From the NCBI RefSeq assembly GCF_010634855.1, contig NZ_MWLQ01000018.1, forward strand, positions 124,001-188,000: 64,000 nucleotides of DNA, given 5' to 3'. The stretch comes from Microbacterium sp. B35-30 (lineage in GTDB: Bacteria; Actinomycetota; Actinomycetes; Actinomycetales; Microbacteriaceae). The notes beneath the pieces were generated by a model that did not search any database, was not told the origin of the DNA, and was given only the letters and a program-made list of their open reading frames with translations. Position numbers and translations under genes: made by a program. Shown here one piece after another: positions 33,509-42,243 of the stretch (positions are counted from its first letter, which is position 1; every line of letters begins with the position of its first letter).

Positions 33509-34291
33509 TCAGTGCGGGGCGTGATACTCGGTCTCGCCGCGCTTCCAATAGCCCTTCACGATCACGTGCTCGGCGCTGAGGCCCCACCGGTCCAGCAGCA
33601 GCGCACGACCGGGCTTCACGATCGACTGCTCGGCCGCGACGAACCCGAACACCGCGCCGGCCGGGCGGTCGTCGGAGCCGAGGGCGTCCAGCCGCGCCGC
33701 GAGCGCTGCACCGGCCGGAGCATCGTCGCGGTGCACCTGCTCGACCACGACGCCCGCCGGAGCGTCGATCGCGAGCTCGTGCGCGGCATCCGTCACCTCC
33801 ACCAGGATGCGCCCGACGGCGTCGGCATCCATCGCGCCGGCGAAGCGGCGCATCGCCGGCACGGCCGTCTCGTCGCCGGCGAGGAACCACGCGTCGGGGC
33901 GGCCCGTGAGCACCTTCGAACCCCGCGGACCGCCCACCCCGGCGAGCGCGCCGAGCGGCGCGGTCGCCGCCCAGGCCGCCGCGACCCCCGCCGTGCCCGC
34001 CGCAGGATCGCCGTGGATGGCGAACTCGAGCTCGAGCCAGCCCTCGCCCCATGCCAGCGGTGTGTATTCGCGGCTCGGAGCTGCGCGCAGCTCTTCGACG
34101 GACTGCGGGTCGCCGTCGGGGAAGAAGATCCGGAGGTGGTCGTCGGCGCCGAGCGAGGCGAATCCGGCGAGCTCATCGCCCTGCAGGCGCACGCGCACGT
34201 ACGAGGGGGTGAGCCACTCCCGCGCGGCGAGGGTCACACGGCGGAAGCGCAGCTCGAGGCCGGTGGGCTCGAGCGAGAAGGCGGAGGTCAT
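33509..34291 (-). CDS. Siderophore-interacting protein (FAD/NAD(P)H ferric reductase)
   Basis: A 260-residue protein of the SIP/ViuB family. The FAD-binding barrel has RRVTLAAREWLTPSYVRVRLQGDEL, DDHLRIFFPDG and SREYTPLAWGEGWLELEFAIHG (RxYTP-like flavin motif). The NAD(P)H domain has WFLAGDETAVPAMRRF, and a C-terminal WGLSAEHVIVKGYWKRGETEYH. Such proteins reduce iron(III) from siderophores in the cytoplasm. It is the last gene of the iron operon, about 40 bp after the ATPase gene, with AGAGAGAA upstream of the ATG. Confidence 0.92.
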   Translation of the reverse strand: MTSAFSLEPTGLELRFRRVTLAAREWLTPSYVRVRLQGDELAGFASLGADDHLRIFFPDGDPQSVEELRAAPSREYTPLAWGEGWLELEFAIHGDPAAGTAGVAAAWAATAPLGALAGVGGPRGSKVLTGRPDAWFLAGDETAVPAMRRFAGAMDADAVGRILVEVTDAAHELAIDAPAGVVVEQVHRDDAPAGAALAARLDALGSDDRPAGAVFGFVAAEQSIVKPGRALLLDRWGLSAEHVIVKGYWKRGETEYHAPH

Positions 34292-34331
34292 GGGTTCTCT
34301 CTTTCGGTGGCAGTGGGTATGGGCGCTCGGG

Positions 34332-35084
34332 TCATTCCCAGAGCACGATGGGGCGGCCGGCGATGTCGACCACGCGTGCCGGAGTGTCGTACAGCGCGGC
34401 GAGGCGCTCCTCGGTGACGACCTCGGCCACGGTTCCGTGGTGCACGACGCGGCCGGCCCGCATCGCGACGATGTCGTCGGAGTACTGCGCGGCGACGTTG
34501 ATGTCGTGCAGTACGACGACCACGGTCATCCCGCGCTCATCGGCGAGGCGGCGCACGAGCTTCATGAGCGCCACGCCGTGGCGTGGGTCGAGGTTGTTGA
34601 GCGGCTCGTCGAGGAGCAGATGGTCGGTGTCCTGCGCGAGCGCCATGGCGACGAACGCGCGCTGGCGCTGACCGCCCGACAGCTCGTCGAGGAAGCGCCC
34701 CCGCACCTCGTCGAGGTCGAGCAGCTCGATCGCGTCGTCGACGTGGGCACGGTCGTCGGGGGTGCGCCCCGAGCCGCCGTGCGGAAAGCGTCCGTACGCG
34801 ACGAGGTCCTCGACGCTGAGCCGGATCGCGAGGTGATTGTCCTGACGCAGGATCGCCAGGCGCCGCGCGAGGTCGCGCGACTTCGTGGCGGTCACGTCCA
34901 GGCCGTCCACCGTGATGACGCCGCCGTCGGTGCCGACGAGGCGCCCGACGGCGGCGAGCAGCGTCGACTTGCCGGCGCCGTTCGGGCCGATGATGGCGGT
35001 GACGCCGGGTCGGATGTCGATCGACACGTCGTCGACGGCGACCAGCGCGCCGTGGCGTTTGACCACCGAGTCGGTGCGGATCAT
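34332..35084 (-). CDS. Iron-siderophore ABC transporter ATPase
   Basis: A 250-residue FecE/FepC-type ATPase. Walker A is GPNGAGKST (about 35-43), the Q-loop is in ILRQDNHLAI, the signature LSGGQRQRAFVAMALAQ is near 136-152, Walker B is HLLLDEPLNNLD, and the H-loop is VVVVLHDINVAAQYSDD. It powers uptake by the two FecCD permeases encoded just upstream. Its ATG shares one base with the permease stop, so expression is coupled. Confidence 0.94.
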   Translation of the reverse strand: MIRTDSVVKRHGALVAVDDVSIDIRPGVTAIIGPNGAGKSTLLAAVGRLVGTDGGVITVDGLDVTATKSRDLARRLAILRQDNHLAIRLSVEDLVAYGRFPHGGSGRTPDDRAHVDDAIELLDLDEVRGRFLDELSGGQRQRAFVAMALAQDTDHLLLDEPLNNLDPRHGVALMKLVRRLADERGMTVVVVLHDINVAAQYSDDIVAMRAGRVVHHGTVAEVVTEERLAALYDTPARVVDIAGRPIVLWE

Positions 35085-36076
35085 CAGCGGGCCCTTCCGG
35101 TGAGAACGAGGACGATGAAGAACAGCCCGCCGACGAACTCGATCACAACCGGGAGTTCGGTGCCGAAGCCGAGCAGACGGGACAGGATCAGCTGGCCGCC
35201 GACCACTGCGATCACGCCGATGGCGATGGCGGCGGGCACGCTGCGCAGGTGACGGTGGCCGACCGCGCCGTACGCCAGGTTCGCGACGATCAGACCGAAG
35301 AAGGTCACCGGGCCGACCAGTGCGGTGGATGCCGCCACCATCGCCGCGATCGCCACGATCACGTGCATCACCACGCGGCGGTGCGGGACGCCGAGCGAGA
35401 TCGCGGTGCTCTCGCCGAGCGACAGCACGTCCAGCTCGCGACGGATCGGCCAGAGCGAGGCCAGCGCCACGATCACGAGGACGCCGGTGGGCAGCAGCAG
35501 CTCCCGATCCACCGACGTGAAGCTCGCGAACGTCAGATCCTGCAGGATCGCGAACGTGTCTGGGTCGAGCAGGCGCTGCAGGAACCCGGTGACCGAGCGG
35601 AACAGCACGCCGAGCACCAGCCCGGCGAGCACGATCACGTGCAGGTCGAGGCGGCGTCGCAGGAACAGCCACCAGTACAGCAGCACGATCGAGCCCCCCA
35701 TCAGCACGAGCTCGACCAGCCACGACGCGAGCGGTGGCGCCGACACCAGCAGCGCCGGCCCGATCGCGAACGCGACGAGGGTCTGGATCGCGAGGAACAC
35801 GGCGTCGAAGCCCATGATGCCGGGCGTCAGGATCCGGTTGGCCGTGATCGTCTGGAAGAGGACGGTGGATGCCCCCACCGCCGCCGCGGCGATCACCATG
35901 CCCGCGATGGTGCGGGTGCGCAGGCCCAGCGCGTACTCCCACTTGCCCGGCAGGTCGGTGAAGAGGAACACGAGCACGATCGCGGCCGCGAGCGCCGTGA
36001 GCGCCCACAGCGCGCCGGTCGGATGCCGCATGCTCCGGGTCGCGCGGCGGGCGCCGTCGAGGAAGGTGGCGGTCAT
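35084..36076 (-). CDS. FecCD-type siderophore permease 2
   Basis: A 330-residue membrane protein with about nine helices and the FecCD landmarks GIMGFDAVFL, SVTGFLQRLLDP, LSLGESTAISLGVPHRRV and GPVTFFGLIVANLAYGAVGHRHL. It pairs with permease 1 to form the channel. The start overlaps the end of permease 1 by 4 nt (ATGA). Located in the inner membrane. Confidence 0.92.
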   Translation of the reverse strand: MTATFLDGARRATRSMRHPTGALWALTALAAAIVLVFLFTDLPGKWEYALGLRTRTIAGMVIAAAAVGASTVLFQTITANRILTPGIMGFDAVFLAIQTLVAFAIGPALLVSAPPLASWLVELVLMGGSIVLLYWWLFLRRRLDLHVIVLAGLVLGVLFRSVTGFLQRLLDPDTFAILQDLTFASFTSVDRELLLPTGVLVIVALASLWPIRRELDVLSLGESTAISLGVPHRRVVMHVIVAIAAMVAASTALVGPVTFFGLIVANLAYGAVGHRHLRSVPAAIAIGVIAVVGGQLILSRLLGFGTELPVVIEFVGGLFFIVLVLTGRAR

Positions 36077-37065
36077 CGCGTCGCCTCCTGACGCGCCGGG
36101 GTGCGCGGGCGGCGTTGAGCCGCGGCATCCACCGGCTTCGCCGTCCCCAGCAGCAGCCAGAGGAAGACGACGCCGCCCAGCACTCCCATCACGATCGAGA
36201 TCGGGAGCTCGAACGGAAAGCGCACGACGCGCCCGATGATGTCGCAGAGCAGGACGATCGCCGCGCCCAGCAGCGCGACCAGCGGGACCGCGCGCCGCAT
36301 GTTGTCGCCGATGAGGCGGCTGACGATGTTCGGCGCGATCAACCCCAGGAACGGCAGGGCGCCGGTGACGACCATCAGGATGCCGGTGACCAGCGCGATG
36401 ATCGTGACCCCGACGCCCATCACCGCACGGGTGTCCAGGCCGAGGCCGCGCGCGGCGTCGTCGCCGAGTCCGGCCACCGTGAAGCGGTCCGCGGCGATCC
36501 AAGCCACCAGCGCTGCGGCCGCCGCGAGGTAGAGGATCTCGTACCGGCCCCGGAGGATGCTCGAGAAGTCGCCGATGCCCCAGCTGAGCAGCTCCTGCAG
36601 CATGTTCGAGCGATAGGCCACGAACGTGGTGACGGCTCCGATCACGCCGCCGTAGAGGATGCCGACGATGGGCACGAGCACGCTCGAGCGCGACGGGATG
36701 CGGCGGGCCAGAGCCAGGAAGCCGAACACGCCGACCAGCGCGCCGATGGTGGCGAAGATCGCCTTGCCCCAGATCGGGAGACCGGGAACCGACATGAGCA
36801 CGGCCAACAGCGCCAGGCTCGCGGCATCCGTCGCCCCTGTCGTCCCGGGCTCGACGAACCGGTTGCGCACCAGCAGCTGCATGATGAGGCCGGTGATGGC
36901 GAAGGCGGCGCCGGCGAGCACGAGAGCGACGGTGCGCGGGATGCGGCTGGCGAAGAGGATGAATCCGTCGAGTTCGGCGACGCCGATGAACAGCGAGATC
37001 GTCGCGAGGGCGGCCACCGTGGCCACCCCCGCGACGATCCAGAGCGTGGGGGAGATGCGGGTCAA
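36073..37065 (-). CDS. FecCD-type siderophore permease 1
   Basis: A 330-residue membrane protein of the FecCD family with SRIPRTVALVLAGAAFAITGLIMQ, NRFVEPGTTGATDAASLALL, the GLGDDAARGLGLDTRAV cytoplasmic loop and LPFLGLIAPNIVSRLIGDN. The start is an unusual TTG at 37065, supported by GGAG 8 nt upstream; no ATG or GTG in frame fits the first helix. The gap to the binding-protein gene is 41 bp, so it is in the same operon. Confidence 0.9.
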   Translation of the reverse strand: MTRISPTLWIVAGVATVAALATISLFIGVAELDGFILFASRIPRTVALVLAGAAFAITGLIMQLLVRNRFVEPGTTGATDAASLALLAVLMSVPGLPIWGKAIFATIGALVGVFGFLALARRIPSRSSVLVPIVGILYGGVIGAVTTFVAYRSNMLQELLSWGIGDFSSILRGRYEILYLAAAAALVAWIAADRFTVAGLGDDAARGLGLDTRAVMGVGVTIIALVTGILMVVTGALPFLGLIAPNIVSRLIGDNMRRAVPLVALLGAAIVLLCDIIGRVVRFPFELPISIVMGVLGGVVFLWLLLGTAKPVDAAAQRRPRTPARQEATR

Positions 37066-37106
37066 GACTCCGCGCTCCCCACTCGGACTTCGTGCGGCAC
37101 GACGGC

Positions 37107-38141
37107 TCAGCCGGCGATGGCCTCGTGCACCGAGGTGAGCACGTTCTCGATGGCGGTCAGGCCGTTGATGACGATGTAGAGCTCGCTGGCGGGCAGGTAG
37201 ACGAGGTGATCGTCCTGCGCGGCGGTCGTCTGTGCCACGAGCTCGTTGTCGAGGGTCTCTTCGGCGCTGGAGCCCTCGCCGGTGGCGGCGCCACGGTCGA
37301 ACGCGAAGATCCAGTCGGGGTTCGCGGTGAGGATGAACTCGTTCGTCACGGTGTCGCCGTGGGGCGAGCCCTCGGCGCCCGGAAGCTCCGCGGCGACGAC
37401 CGCCGGGGTCCAGCCGAGCTCGTCGAAGAAGTAGCCGAAGCGCGAGCCCTCGCCGAACGCGCCGACCTCGCCGCCCGAGACGGACAGGACGAGGGCGGTG
37501 CCCTCGGCGTCGGACTCGATGGTGGAGACGAGCTCCTCGATGCCGGCGGTGAGCTCGGCGACCTCGTCCTCCTTGCCGAAGATCTCGCCCAGCTGCGCGG
37601 CCCGCTCGAGGCCGGCGCTCGGGTCGAAGGTACCGGCGTACGCGCCCGTCAGGTCGATCGTCGTGGCGATCTCGGACAGCTCGTCGTACTGGCCCGTGCT
37701 GCGCGCGGCGGTCACGATGAGTTCGGGCTCGAGCTCGGCGACGGCCTCGAAGTCGGGCTCGAAGAGCGTGCCGACCTTCGGCAGATCGGCGTACTCCGAG
37801 AGGTAGTCGGGGAGCACCGCGTCGGGGATGCCGACTACGGCCTCGCCGGCGCCGATCGCGTCGAGCGTGTCGAGCGTGGCGATGTCGAAGGTGACGACCG
37901 AGGCGGGGTTCGCCTCGACCTCGACGGCCTCGCGGTCGACCTCGGTGTCCTCCTGGTACGACGACTCGCCGTCCCGCTCGACCAGCACCAGGGTGGGCTT
38001 GGCGTTCTCGACGACGACGGTCGCCGACTCCGCAGCCGCGGCGGGTTCTTCGGTCGCGGAAGGCGACGAACAGGCGGTGAGGGCGAGAGCGGTGACGCTC
38101 AGAGCGGCGGCGGGCAGAAGCAGGCGCGATCTCTTGTGCAT
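37107..38141 (-). CDS. Iron-siderophore binding lipoprotein
   Basis: A 344-residue periplasmic-type binding protein anchored by lipid. The signal peptide ends in the lipobox LTAC with Cys24. The mature part has VTFDIATLDTLDAIGAGEAVVGIP, ELEPELIVTAARS and YDELSEIATTIDLTGAYAG, typical of FepB/FhuD-like class III binding proteins. It delivers ferric siderophore to the permeases encoded downstream. The ATG has no ribosome site; a -10 box within the iron box 7 nt upstream indicates a leaderless mRNA. Confidence 0.93.
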   Translation of the reverse strand: MHKRSRLLLPAAALSVTALALTACSSPSATEEPAAAAESATVVVENAKPTLVLVERDGESSYQEDTEVDREAVEVEANPASVVTFDIATLDTLDAIGAGEAVVGIPDAVLPDYLSEYADLPKVGTLFEPDFEAVAELEPELIVTAARSTGQYDELSEIATTIDLTGAYAGTFDPSAGLERAAQLGEIFGKEDEVAELTAGIEELVSTIESDAEGTALVLSVSGGEVGAFGEGSRFGYFFDELGWTPAVVAAELPGAEGSPHGDTVTNEFILTANPDWIFAFDRGAATGEGSSAEETLDNELVAQTTAAQDDHLVYLPASELYIVINGLTAIENVLTSVHEAIAG

Positions 38142-38160
38142 GTAGGTAAGGCTATCCTAA
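38142..38160 (-). promoter_or_regulatory. DtxR/IdeR iron box with embedded -10
   Basis: On the minus strand TTAGGATAGCCTTACCTAC closely follows the DtxR/IdeR consensus TTAGGTTAGGCTAACCTAA. Inside it TAGCCT (38149-38154) lies 7 nt before the ATG of the binding-protein gene and is the probable -10 box, so bound regulator would block RNA polymerase directly when iron is plentiful. Confidence 0.85.
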
Positions 38161-38246
38161 GCAGGAGATCGTCTGATTTTGATAGAGTCCGCATCCGCGA
38201 CGCCGGCACCCGGAAACTCGGGACACGCGTCGTCCTCGGCCGTCCG

Positions 38247-38432
38247 TCAGGACGCGTGCCGGACTTCGCAGTCGCTTCCGGGGGACAGGATCGCCTCGTG
38301 CCCGTCGTCGTAGCGCACCACGAGCAGCGGATTCTCCCCGCTGCCGCGCACCTCGATCACCTCGCCCGAACGCTCTGCCGCTCCTACGATGCGGCCGTGG
38401 ATGACCACGCGGTCGCCGACATTCGCCTGCAT
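38247..38432 (-). CDS. DUF1918 family small protein
   Basis: A 61-residue protein, MQANVGDRVVIHG at the start, then GEVIEVRG.GENPLLVVRYDDGHEAILSPGSD. This is the whole DUF1918 domain, a small SH3-like beta-barrel found across actinobacteria with unknown function. GGAGG lies before the ATG at 38432; the frame runs seven codons further. It stands alone. Confidence 0.85.
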   Translation of the reverse strand: MQANVGDRVVIHGRIVGAAERSGEVIEVRGSGENPLLVVRYDDGHEAILSPGSDCEVRHAS

Positions 38433-38547
38433 GCGGACCACCTCCTGGCGCACACGATACGACGCTCGGGCCGCGATGGGTAGGGAGTCCGTGAAGCGGA
38501 TCGGACCGGTCGCGGAGGCGCGGCGTATCGTGCCTCCGGCGAGAGCA

Positions 38548-38606
38548 GCGCGCCTTCGGCGGTGCTGGGTGCGCGCCTTCGGTGGCTAGCGCTGCTTCGG
38601 CGGGGC
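38548..38606. repeat. Short degenerate tandem repeat
   Basis: Three imperfect copies of GCGCGCCTTCGGYGG..CT (starting at 38548, 38571 and about 38590) at the 3' end of the following small membrane-protein gene. Function not apparent. Confidence 0.4.
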
Positions 38607-38830
38607 TAGAGCTGGGCGCCGTCGTCGTCGCGGTTCTCCAGGCCCACGCTGCGCCCTCGCCACGACTCGTAGGCCATGAGCCAGCCGATCGATACCGCGG
38701 CGGCGAGCACGACGCCCAGCAGCACATTGCCCCAGATCAGCCCGAACACGATCCCCAGTGTGAACATCAGGGCCGTTCCGAGCGCCCAGCCCGAGTGGCC
38801 GCGGGTCCAGCCCTTCCGCGTGGTGGTCAT
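38606..38830 (-). CDS. Small two-helix membrane protein
   Basis: A 74-residue protein. A basic N-terminus (MTTTRKGWTRGHSGW) is followed by a hydrophobic stretch of about 40 residues (17-52) that can form two helices, then a short charged tail ending DRDDDGAQL-like. The family is not recognised. The start is supported by TAGGCT 6 nt upstream (leaderless) and by the typical positive-inside N-terminus. Confidence 0.6.
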   Translation of the reverse strand: MTTTRKGWTRGHSGWALGTALMFTLGIVFGLIWGNVLLGVVLAAAVSIGWLMAYESWRGRSVGLENRDDDGAQL

Positions 38831-38836
38831 GCCGAA

Positions 38837-38842
38837 AGCCTA
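38837..38842 (-). promoter_or_regulatory. -10 box, leaderless small membrane protein
   Basis: TAGGCT on the minus strand, 6 nt before the ATG at 38830; no ribosome site. Confidence 0.5.
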
Positions 38843-38928
38843 GGGGCGCGATCGTGGCCGGGGGCGCATCTGCGCTCCCGGCTCTGGATAGGTTGGAGGT
38901 CGACGATCCCGCACACGGAACGGAAGCC

Positions 38929-39846
38929 ATGACCCTGAACGTCAGCCCGATCACCCTCGGCACCTCCGGCCTCGGCCGTAACACGGTCCCGGGCTCCCCC
39001 GAAGAGGACGCCGCCGTCGCCTTCGCGGAGCAGCTCTTCGCCACCACGCACGCCTTCCTCGACACCTCGAACAACTATGCGGGCGGTCGCTCGGAGGCGG
39101 TGCTGGGACTCGCGATCGCACGCATCGGGACGGATGCCGCGACCCGCGTCATCTCGAAGGTCGACGCCGATCCCGACACGGGCGCGTTCGACCGCGACCG
39201 CGTGCTGCGCTCGTTCGACGAGACCGTGACGCGCCTCGGCGTCGATCGCCTGCCGCTGCTGCACCTCCACGATCCCTACACGGTGACCTTCGACGAGGCG
39301 ATCGGCCGTGGCGGCGCCGTCGAGGGGCTCATCGAGCTGCGCGAGTCGGGCAGGGTCGATGCCATCGGCGTCGCGGCGGGACCGGTCGGGCTCATGGCCC
39401 GCTACGTCGGAACGGGCCTCTTCGACGCCGTGCTGGTGCACAACCGCTTCACGGTCGTCGACAGCTCCGCCGCGCCGGTGTTCGCCGACGCCCGTGAGCG
39501 CGGGATGACGGTGTTCAACGCGGCACCGTTCGGCGCCGGCATCCTCGCCACCGGTCCACGCGAGGGTGCGATGTACGGCTATCGCCCCGCGACGCCTGAG
39601 CTGCAGGAGTGGGTCTCGCGGCTGGAACGCGTCTGCGCGTCGTTCGGCGTGACGCTGCCGGCCGTCGCACTGAAGTTCTCGCTGCGATCGCCGCTCGTCG
39701 ACTCGACGGTGGTAGGACTGTCGTCGGCGCCGCGCCTCGCGCAGCTCGAACAGCTCGCCGCGACGCCGATTCCTGACGACCTCTGGACGGAGCTCGAAGC
39801 CCTCGGCCCGGCGCCGACGACCATCGATGACAGCGAATACGCCTGA
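38929..39846 (+). CDS. Aldo/keto reductase, aldose dehydrogenase-like
   Basis: A 305-residue (beta/alpha)8 reductase of the AKR superfamily. It starts with LNVSPITLGTSGLGRN, and the active-site region FLDTSNNYAGGRSE places Asp and Tyr as usual. VISKVDAD supplies the Lys and LLHLHDP the His. It resembles D-threo-aldose 1-dehydrogenase/L-fucose dehydrogenase types, so a sugar aldehyde is a plausible substrate. It stands alone, convergent with the VOC protein gene. The ATG is the first with GGAAGC upstream. Confidence 0.88.
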   Translation: MTLNVSPITLGTSGLGRNTVPGSPEEDAAVAFAEQLFATTHAFLDTSNNYAGGRSEAVLGLAIARIGTDAATRVISKVDADPDTGAFDRDRVLRSFDETVTRLGVDRLPLLHLHDPYTVTFDEAIGRGGAVEGLIELRESGRVDAIGVAAGPVGLMARYVGTGLFDAVLVHNRFTVVDSSAAPVFADARERGMTVFNAAPFGAGILATGPREGAMYGYRPATPELQEWVSRLERVCASFGVTLPAVALKFSLRSPLVDSTVVGLSSAPRLAQLEQLAATPIPDDLWTELEALGPAPTTIDDSEYA

Positions 39847-39857
39847 CCGACGGGATC

Positions 39858-40274
39858 TCAGGGCTGCGTCGCGTTGACCGCGACCATCCAGTCGATGCCG
39901 TAACGGTCGGTGAGCATGCCGAACCGGCCGCCCCACGGGGGAGTGTCGAACGGCATCGTGACGGTGCCGCCGTCGGCCAGCTTGTCCCAGAACCCCTGCA
40001 GTGCCGCCTCGTCGTCGCCGCTCACCGACACCGAGATGCCCGCCGGCTTCTCGTACGGCATGCCCGTCGGGGTGTCGGCCCCCATGAGCGTGAACCCGTC
40101 CGGGGTCTCCAGCTGGGCGTGCATCACGAGGTCGTTCTCGGCTGGATCCTGCACCATGCCCTCGTACTGGCCGAAGGTGTCGATCGTGAGATCGCCGCCG
40201 AACACGGACTGGTAGAACGTCATCGCCTCGCGGGCTTCGTTCTTGAAAGACAGGTACGGGTTGAGGCTGGGCAT
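39858..40274 (-). CDS. VOC-superfamily (PhnB-like) protein
   Basis: A 138-residue protein of the glyoxalase/bleomycin-resistance (VOC) fold in its PhnB subgroup: LNPYLSFKNEAREAMTFYQSVFGGDL, MHAQLETPDGFTLMGADTP, GFWDKLADGGTVTMPFDTPPWGGRFGMLTDRYGIDWMVAV. One module may use a metal site, but the biochemical role of this subgroup is open. AGGAG lies 6 nt before the ATG. Confidence 0.9.
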   Translation of the reverse strand: MPSLNPYLSFKNEAREAMTFYQSVFGGDLTIDTFGQYEGMVQDPAENDLVMHAQLETPDGFTLMGADTPTGMPYEKPAGISVSVSGDDEAALQGFWDKLADGGTVTMPFDTPPWGGRFGMLTDRYGIDWMVAVNATQP

Positions 40275-40422
40275 GTCGAACTCCTGGATCTGGTCGATGG
40301 ATGCCGCGCCCGGCCGCGTGGCGGGTCCCAGTGTCGTCCGGGCCTCCGACATCCGCAAGGGACGCCGGATGACGCGGCGTCGAACATCCGGAGGCGCCTC
40401 TGCGGCCTCCGGATCCGGCGAC

Positions 40423-41436
40423 TCAGCGGTCGCGGTGATCCTCGGGGTGCAGGCGCGGTCCACGGCGGGGCTCTCGCACGCCGCTCGCTCCGATCAGCCT
40501 GATCACCCGCTGCCGCTGGCCCGGCCAATCTGCCAGGAGCCGCAGCATCCCATCGTCGTCGACGCGGTGGCCGGTGAGCGCGTAGCCGACCTCATGGGCG
40601 ACGTGATAGTCGCCGACGCTCACGGCGTCGGGGTCGCCCAGCGCCCGGATGCGGGTCTCGGCAGAGGTCCAGGGGCCGATGCCGTGCTGGCTCACGAGCA
40701 CGCGATCGACGGCCTCGCCATCTTCGGCGGCGAGGACGGTGCGTACGATCGCGTCGCCGCGGCGGGCCGCGCGCACGATGGTCTTCGACTGCGGCGGCTC
40801 CAGCCCGGCGCGGTGCCAGACCCAGGACGGCACGTGCTGCCATCCGTCGATGGTCGGCGGCGCGAACATGGGCGCCGGCGTCGGCCCGGGGGCACGCTCG
40901 CCGCACCAGGTGACGACGCGCCGCCACGCGGCGAACGCCTGCACGCCGGTGACCTTCTGCTCGAAGATCGCGCTCACCAGCGCGTCGAAGACGAGTCCGG
41001 TGCGCGACAGGCGCAGTCCGGGATTGCGGTGGTGGGCGTCGGCGATGAGGGGATGCCGTGTCGCATCGAACCCTTCGGCGTCGTCCTCCGCGCCGCACAG
41101 TGCGGGCAGCTGCGCGAGCGCCCACTCGCGTCCCGGTCCCCAGGCTGCGGCGCGGATGACGCCCGGGTGCGTCTCGCGGATCGCTAGCGTGGCGACGCCC
41201 GCCGGCGTCCGGCTCACCCGCCAGATCACGGCGCCCGAGACGGCCATCGTGGGGTCGCCAGCGCCGCGGCGCTGGTACAGCACCGTGCGGCGCAGGTCGA
41301 GCGGGTGCCGCGGCCGGTACTCCGTCTCGAGGGGCCGACCCGGATCGGGGCGGGGGTCGCGGGGGCGGTGCTGTCGGTGCGACGCAGGCGCCTCGGCATC
41401 CCCGGTGCGGGGAATGCGCGAGAGCGACGTGGTCAT
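40423..41436 (-). CDS. DNA-3-methyladenine glycosylase, AlkA-like
   Basis: A 337-residue base-excision repair enzyme of the HhH-GPD superfamily. The N-terminal part (about 60-130) is the AlkA-like beta domain. VSAIFEQKVTGVQAFAAWRRVV precedes the helix-hairpin-helix, LVSQHGIGPWTSAETRIRALGDPDAVSVGDYHVA contains the hairpin and the catalytic Asp in VGDYH. It removes alkylated purines. The ATG at 41436 is preceded by TAGGGT at 7 nt (leaderless). It stands alone. Confidence 0.88.
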   Translation of the reverse strand: MTTSLSRIPRTGDAEAPASHRQHRPRDPRPDPGRPLETEYRPRHPLDLRRTVLYQRRGAGDPTMAVSGAVIWRVSRTPAGVATLAIRETHPGVIRAAAWGPGREWALAQLPALCGAEDDAEGFDATRHPLIADAHHRNPGLRLSRTGLVFDALVSAIFEQKVTGVQAFAAWRRVVTWCGERAPGPTPAPMFAPPTIDGWQHVPSWVWHRAGLEPPQSKTIVRAARRGDAIVRTVLAAEDGEAVDRVLVSQHGIGPWTSAETRIRALGDPDAVSVGDYHVAHEVGYALTGHRVDDDGMLRLLADWPGQRQRVIRLIGASGVREPRRGPRLHPEDHRDR

Positions 41437-41443
41437 GCGGCCC

Positions 41444-41449
41444 ACCCTA
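41444..41449 (-). promoter_or_regulatory. -10 box, leaderless glycosylase gene
   Basis: TAGGGT on the minus strand, 7 nt before the ATG at 41436; this also decides the start. Confidence 0.55.
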
Positions 41450-41487
41450 CGCCTCGGCCTCCGACATCCCTGCCGGACCGGCGGCGC

Positions 41488-42243
41488 TCAGAAGCGGTCG
41501 GGCGACGGGGTGCCGTGGCCGTAGCGGATCACGACGTCGGCGTGGCGGTCGAAGCGGTAGCCGACGCCGCGCACCGTGCGCACGATGTCTTCGTAGCGGC
41601 CGAGCTTGGCGCGCAGACGCCGCACGTGCACGTCGATGGTGCGCTCGCCCGGGGCGTCGTCGTCGGTGGTGCCCTGCCAGAGGGAGGTGACGAGCTCGGT
41701 GCGCTCGATCGTGCGGCCCTCGCGGAGCACGAGGTACTGCAGCAGCTCGAACTCCTTGAAGGTGAACGCCGCCGACTCGCCGTCGATGAGCACGCGCTTG
41801 CGCGAGATGTCGACGACCACGCCGCCGGCCGACGGGTCTTCGTCCTCCGGCTCCTCCTGCTTGGTGCGGGCGACCGCAGAAGGCTCGTGGAGGGCGAGGC
41901 GCACGACGTCGACATCGCGTCCGCCGGCGCCGACCGGCGCGAGGGCGACGGTGGCGTACGTCTCGGCGGAGGGTGCGAGCTCGGCGATCGTGCGGCGCAG
42001 CGCGTCGACGAGCACACCGAGGCTCACACCGGACGCGGCCGCCTTCGCCTCGTCGAGGCCGACGTAGAGGGCGAAGCCGCGCGGCGCGGTGCCGGCGGGG
42101 AGAGCACGAGAGGCGGCCTGCGGGGCCTCGGCGGCCGGCGCGGCGGCCGGGGCGTCGGATGCCTCGGCGACGGCCGGGTGGTTCACGGCGCGGAGGTGGC
42201 GGACGGCGGTGGTGGGACGGTCGAGGAGAGCGGTGGTCGACAT
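41488..42243 (-). CDS. OmpR-type winged-helix protein without receiver domain
   Basis: A 251-residue protein. The C-terminal third (about 145-240) is a Trans_reg_C DNA-binding domain: DISRKRVLIDGESAAFTFKEFELLQYLVL, RTIERTELVTSLW and ERTIDVHVRRLRAKLGRYEDIVRTVRGVGYRF. The N-terminal part has an Ala/Pro-rich linker and a small alpha/beta region, but no phospho-acceptor Asp motif of receivers. It is therefore not a classical response regulator; similar proteins occur in Microbacteriaceae. The ATG at 42243 has AAGGACC upstream. A strong promoter lies 340 bp upstream, with a short Cys/Met-rich ORF between, so it may be regulated through its leader. Targets are unknown. Confidence 0.82.
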   Translation of the reverse strand: MSTTALLDRPTTAVRHLRAVNHPAVAEASDAPAAAPAAEAPQAASRALPAGTAPRGFALYVGLDEAKAAASGVSLGVLVDALRRTIAELAPSAETYATVALAPVGAGGRDVDVVRLALHEPSAVARTKQEEPEDEDPSAGGVVVDISRKRVLIDGESAAFTFKEFELLQYLVLREGRTIERTELVTSLWQGTTDDDAPGERTIDVHVRRLRAKLGRYEDIVRTVRGVGYRFDRHADVVIRYGHGTPSPDRF

